From Cladocopium goreaui (Eukaryota > Sar > Dinophyceae > Suessiales > Symbiodiniaceae): 64,000 bases of DNA. The notes under the pieces are model-generated. The model was not told the origin of the DNA. It did not search any database and was given only the letters and a program-made list of their open reading frames with translations. This document shows, piece by piece, positions 63,851 through 64,000 of the stretch. The DNA is taken from NCBI GenBank assembly GCA_947184155.2, contig CAMXCT020001034.1, positions 121,829-185,828 on the forward strand. The letters are read 5' to 3'. Position 1 is the first letter of the stretch. Each line of letters opens with the position of its first letter. Position numbers and translations under genes: made by a program.

Positions 63851-64000
63851 TGCTTTGTCGCGAGCCGCAGTGGATTGCACACAAGATTGGTTTTTCGTAG
63901 ATTTGCCGATCCTGGATGCTACCATTACAGAAACTGTCGGTGACCTGCTCCTGTTTGCCGCTGAATTGGTTGGAAACGACCGGCTGCGACCGGGCCACTT

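Overview
The window looks like nuclear DNA of a dinoflagellate, probably close to Symbiodiniaceae. The main evidence is a relic of the dinoflagellate spliced leader (15289-15310, minus) at the 5' end of a LINE that carries a cytosine-5 DNA methyltransferase (DNMT), an element type reported from Symbiodinium. Supporting evidence is AG|G intron acceptors, tandem exon-intron repeats and very dense repeats. No rRNA, tRNA or CRISPR array was recognised. The genus cannot be fixed from sequence alone.

Layout. (1) 1-15310, minus: a DNMT-bearing LINE more than 15 kb long. Reading 5' to 3' it has a spliced-leader relic, a 5' UTR with ten copies of a covarying RNA hairpin, a long ORF1 with the DNMT, a hairpin-rich inter-ORF region of about 1 kb, and ORF2 with endonuclease, reverse transcriptase (RT) and RNase H. 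It is broken by several frameshifts and one in-frame stop. (2) 15.6-19.5 kb: an ankyrin-like remnant, three tandem-repeat blocks (30, 72 and 16 bp units) and a 393-bp direct duplication. (3) 19.6-33.3 kb, plus: a gene built of identical-length 216-bp exons in 343-bp exon-intron units. One intron is split by a 9091-bp tyrosine-recombinase (YR) retrotransposon (21625-30715) that has split direct repeats and the unusual order YR, gag, methyltransferase-like domain plus RT, RNase H. (4) 33.3-41.7 kb: a Helitron-like Rep fragment (minus), then an RPA1-like gene, an unknown gene, an F-box-like gene and a phosphatase-like gene (all plus). Each plus gene is followed within 9-75 nt by a hairpin whose 16-nt loop is conserved while its stem covaries. 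(5) 41.7-45.5 kb: no convincing gene. (6) 45.5-51.6 kb, minus: a frameshifted SF1 helicase polyprotein and an unknown ORF, with one more copy of the LINE hairpin beside them. (7) 51.6-64 kb: low-complexity DNA, then an AT-rich run of eight plus-strand ORFs. This run holds a Rep with HUH endonuclease and SF3 helicase, a neighbouring Rep paralogue that has lost its catalytic residues, and a pair of paralogous coiled-coil proteins. It ends near a 42-bp tandem repeat.

Three systems stand out. First, the structured RNA of the DNMT LINE (5' hairpin array plus inter-ORF structure). Second, the gene-punctuating hairpin family at 37-41.6 kb. Third, the Rep and dead-Rep locus at 53-62 kb. All reading is by eye: family calls rest on motifs, and no search or folding program was run.
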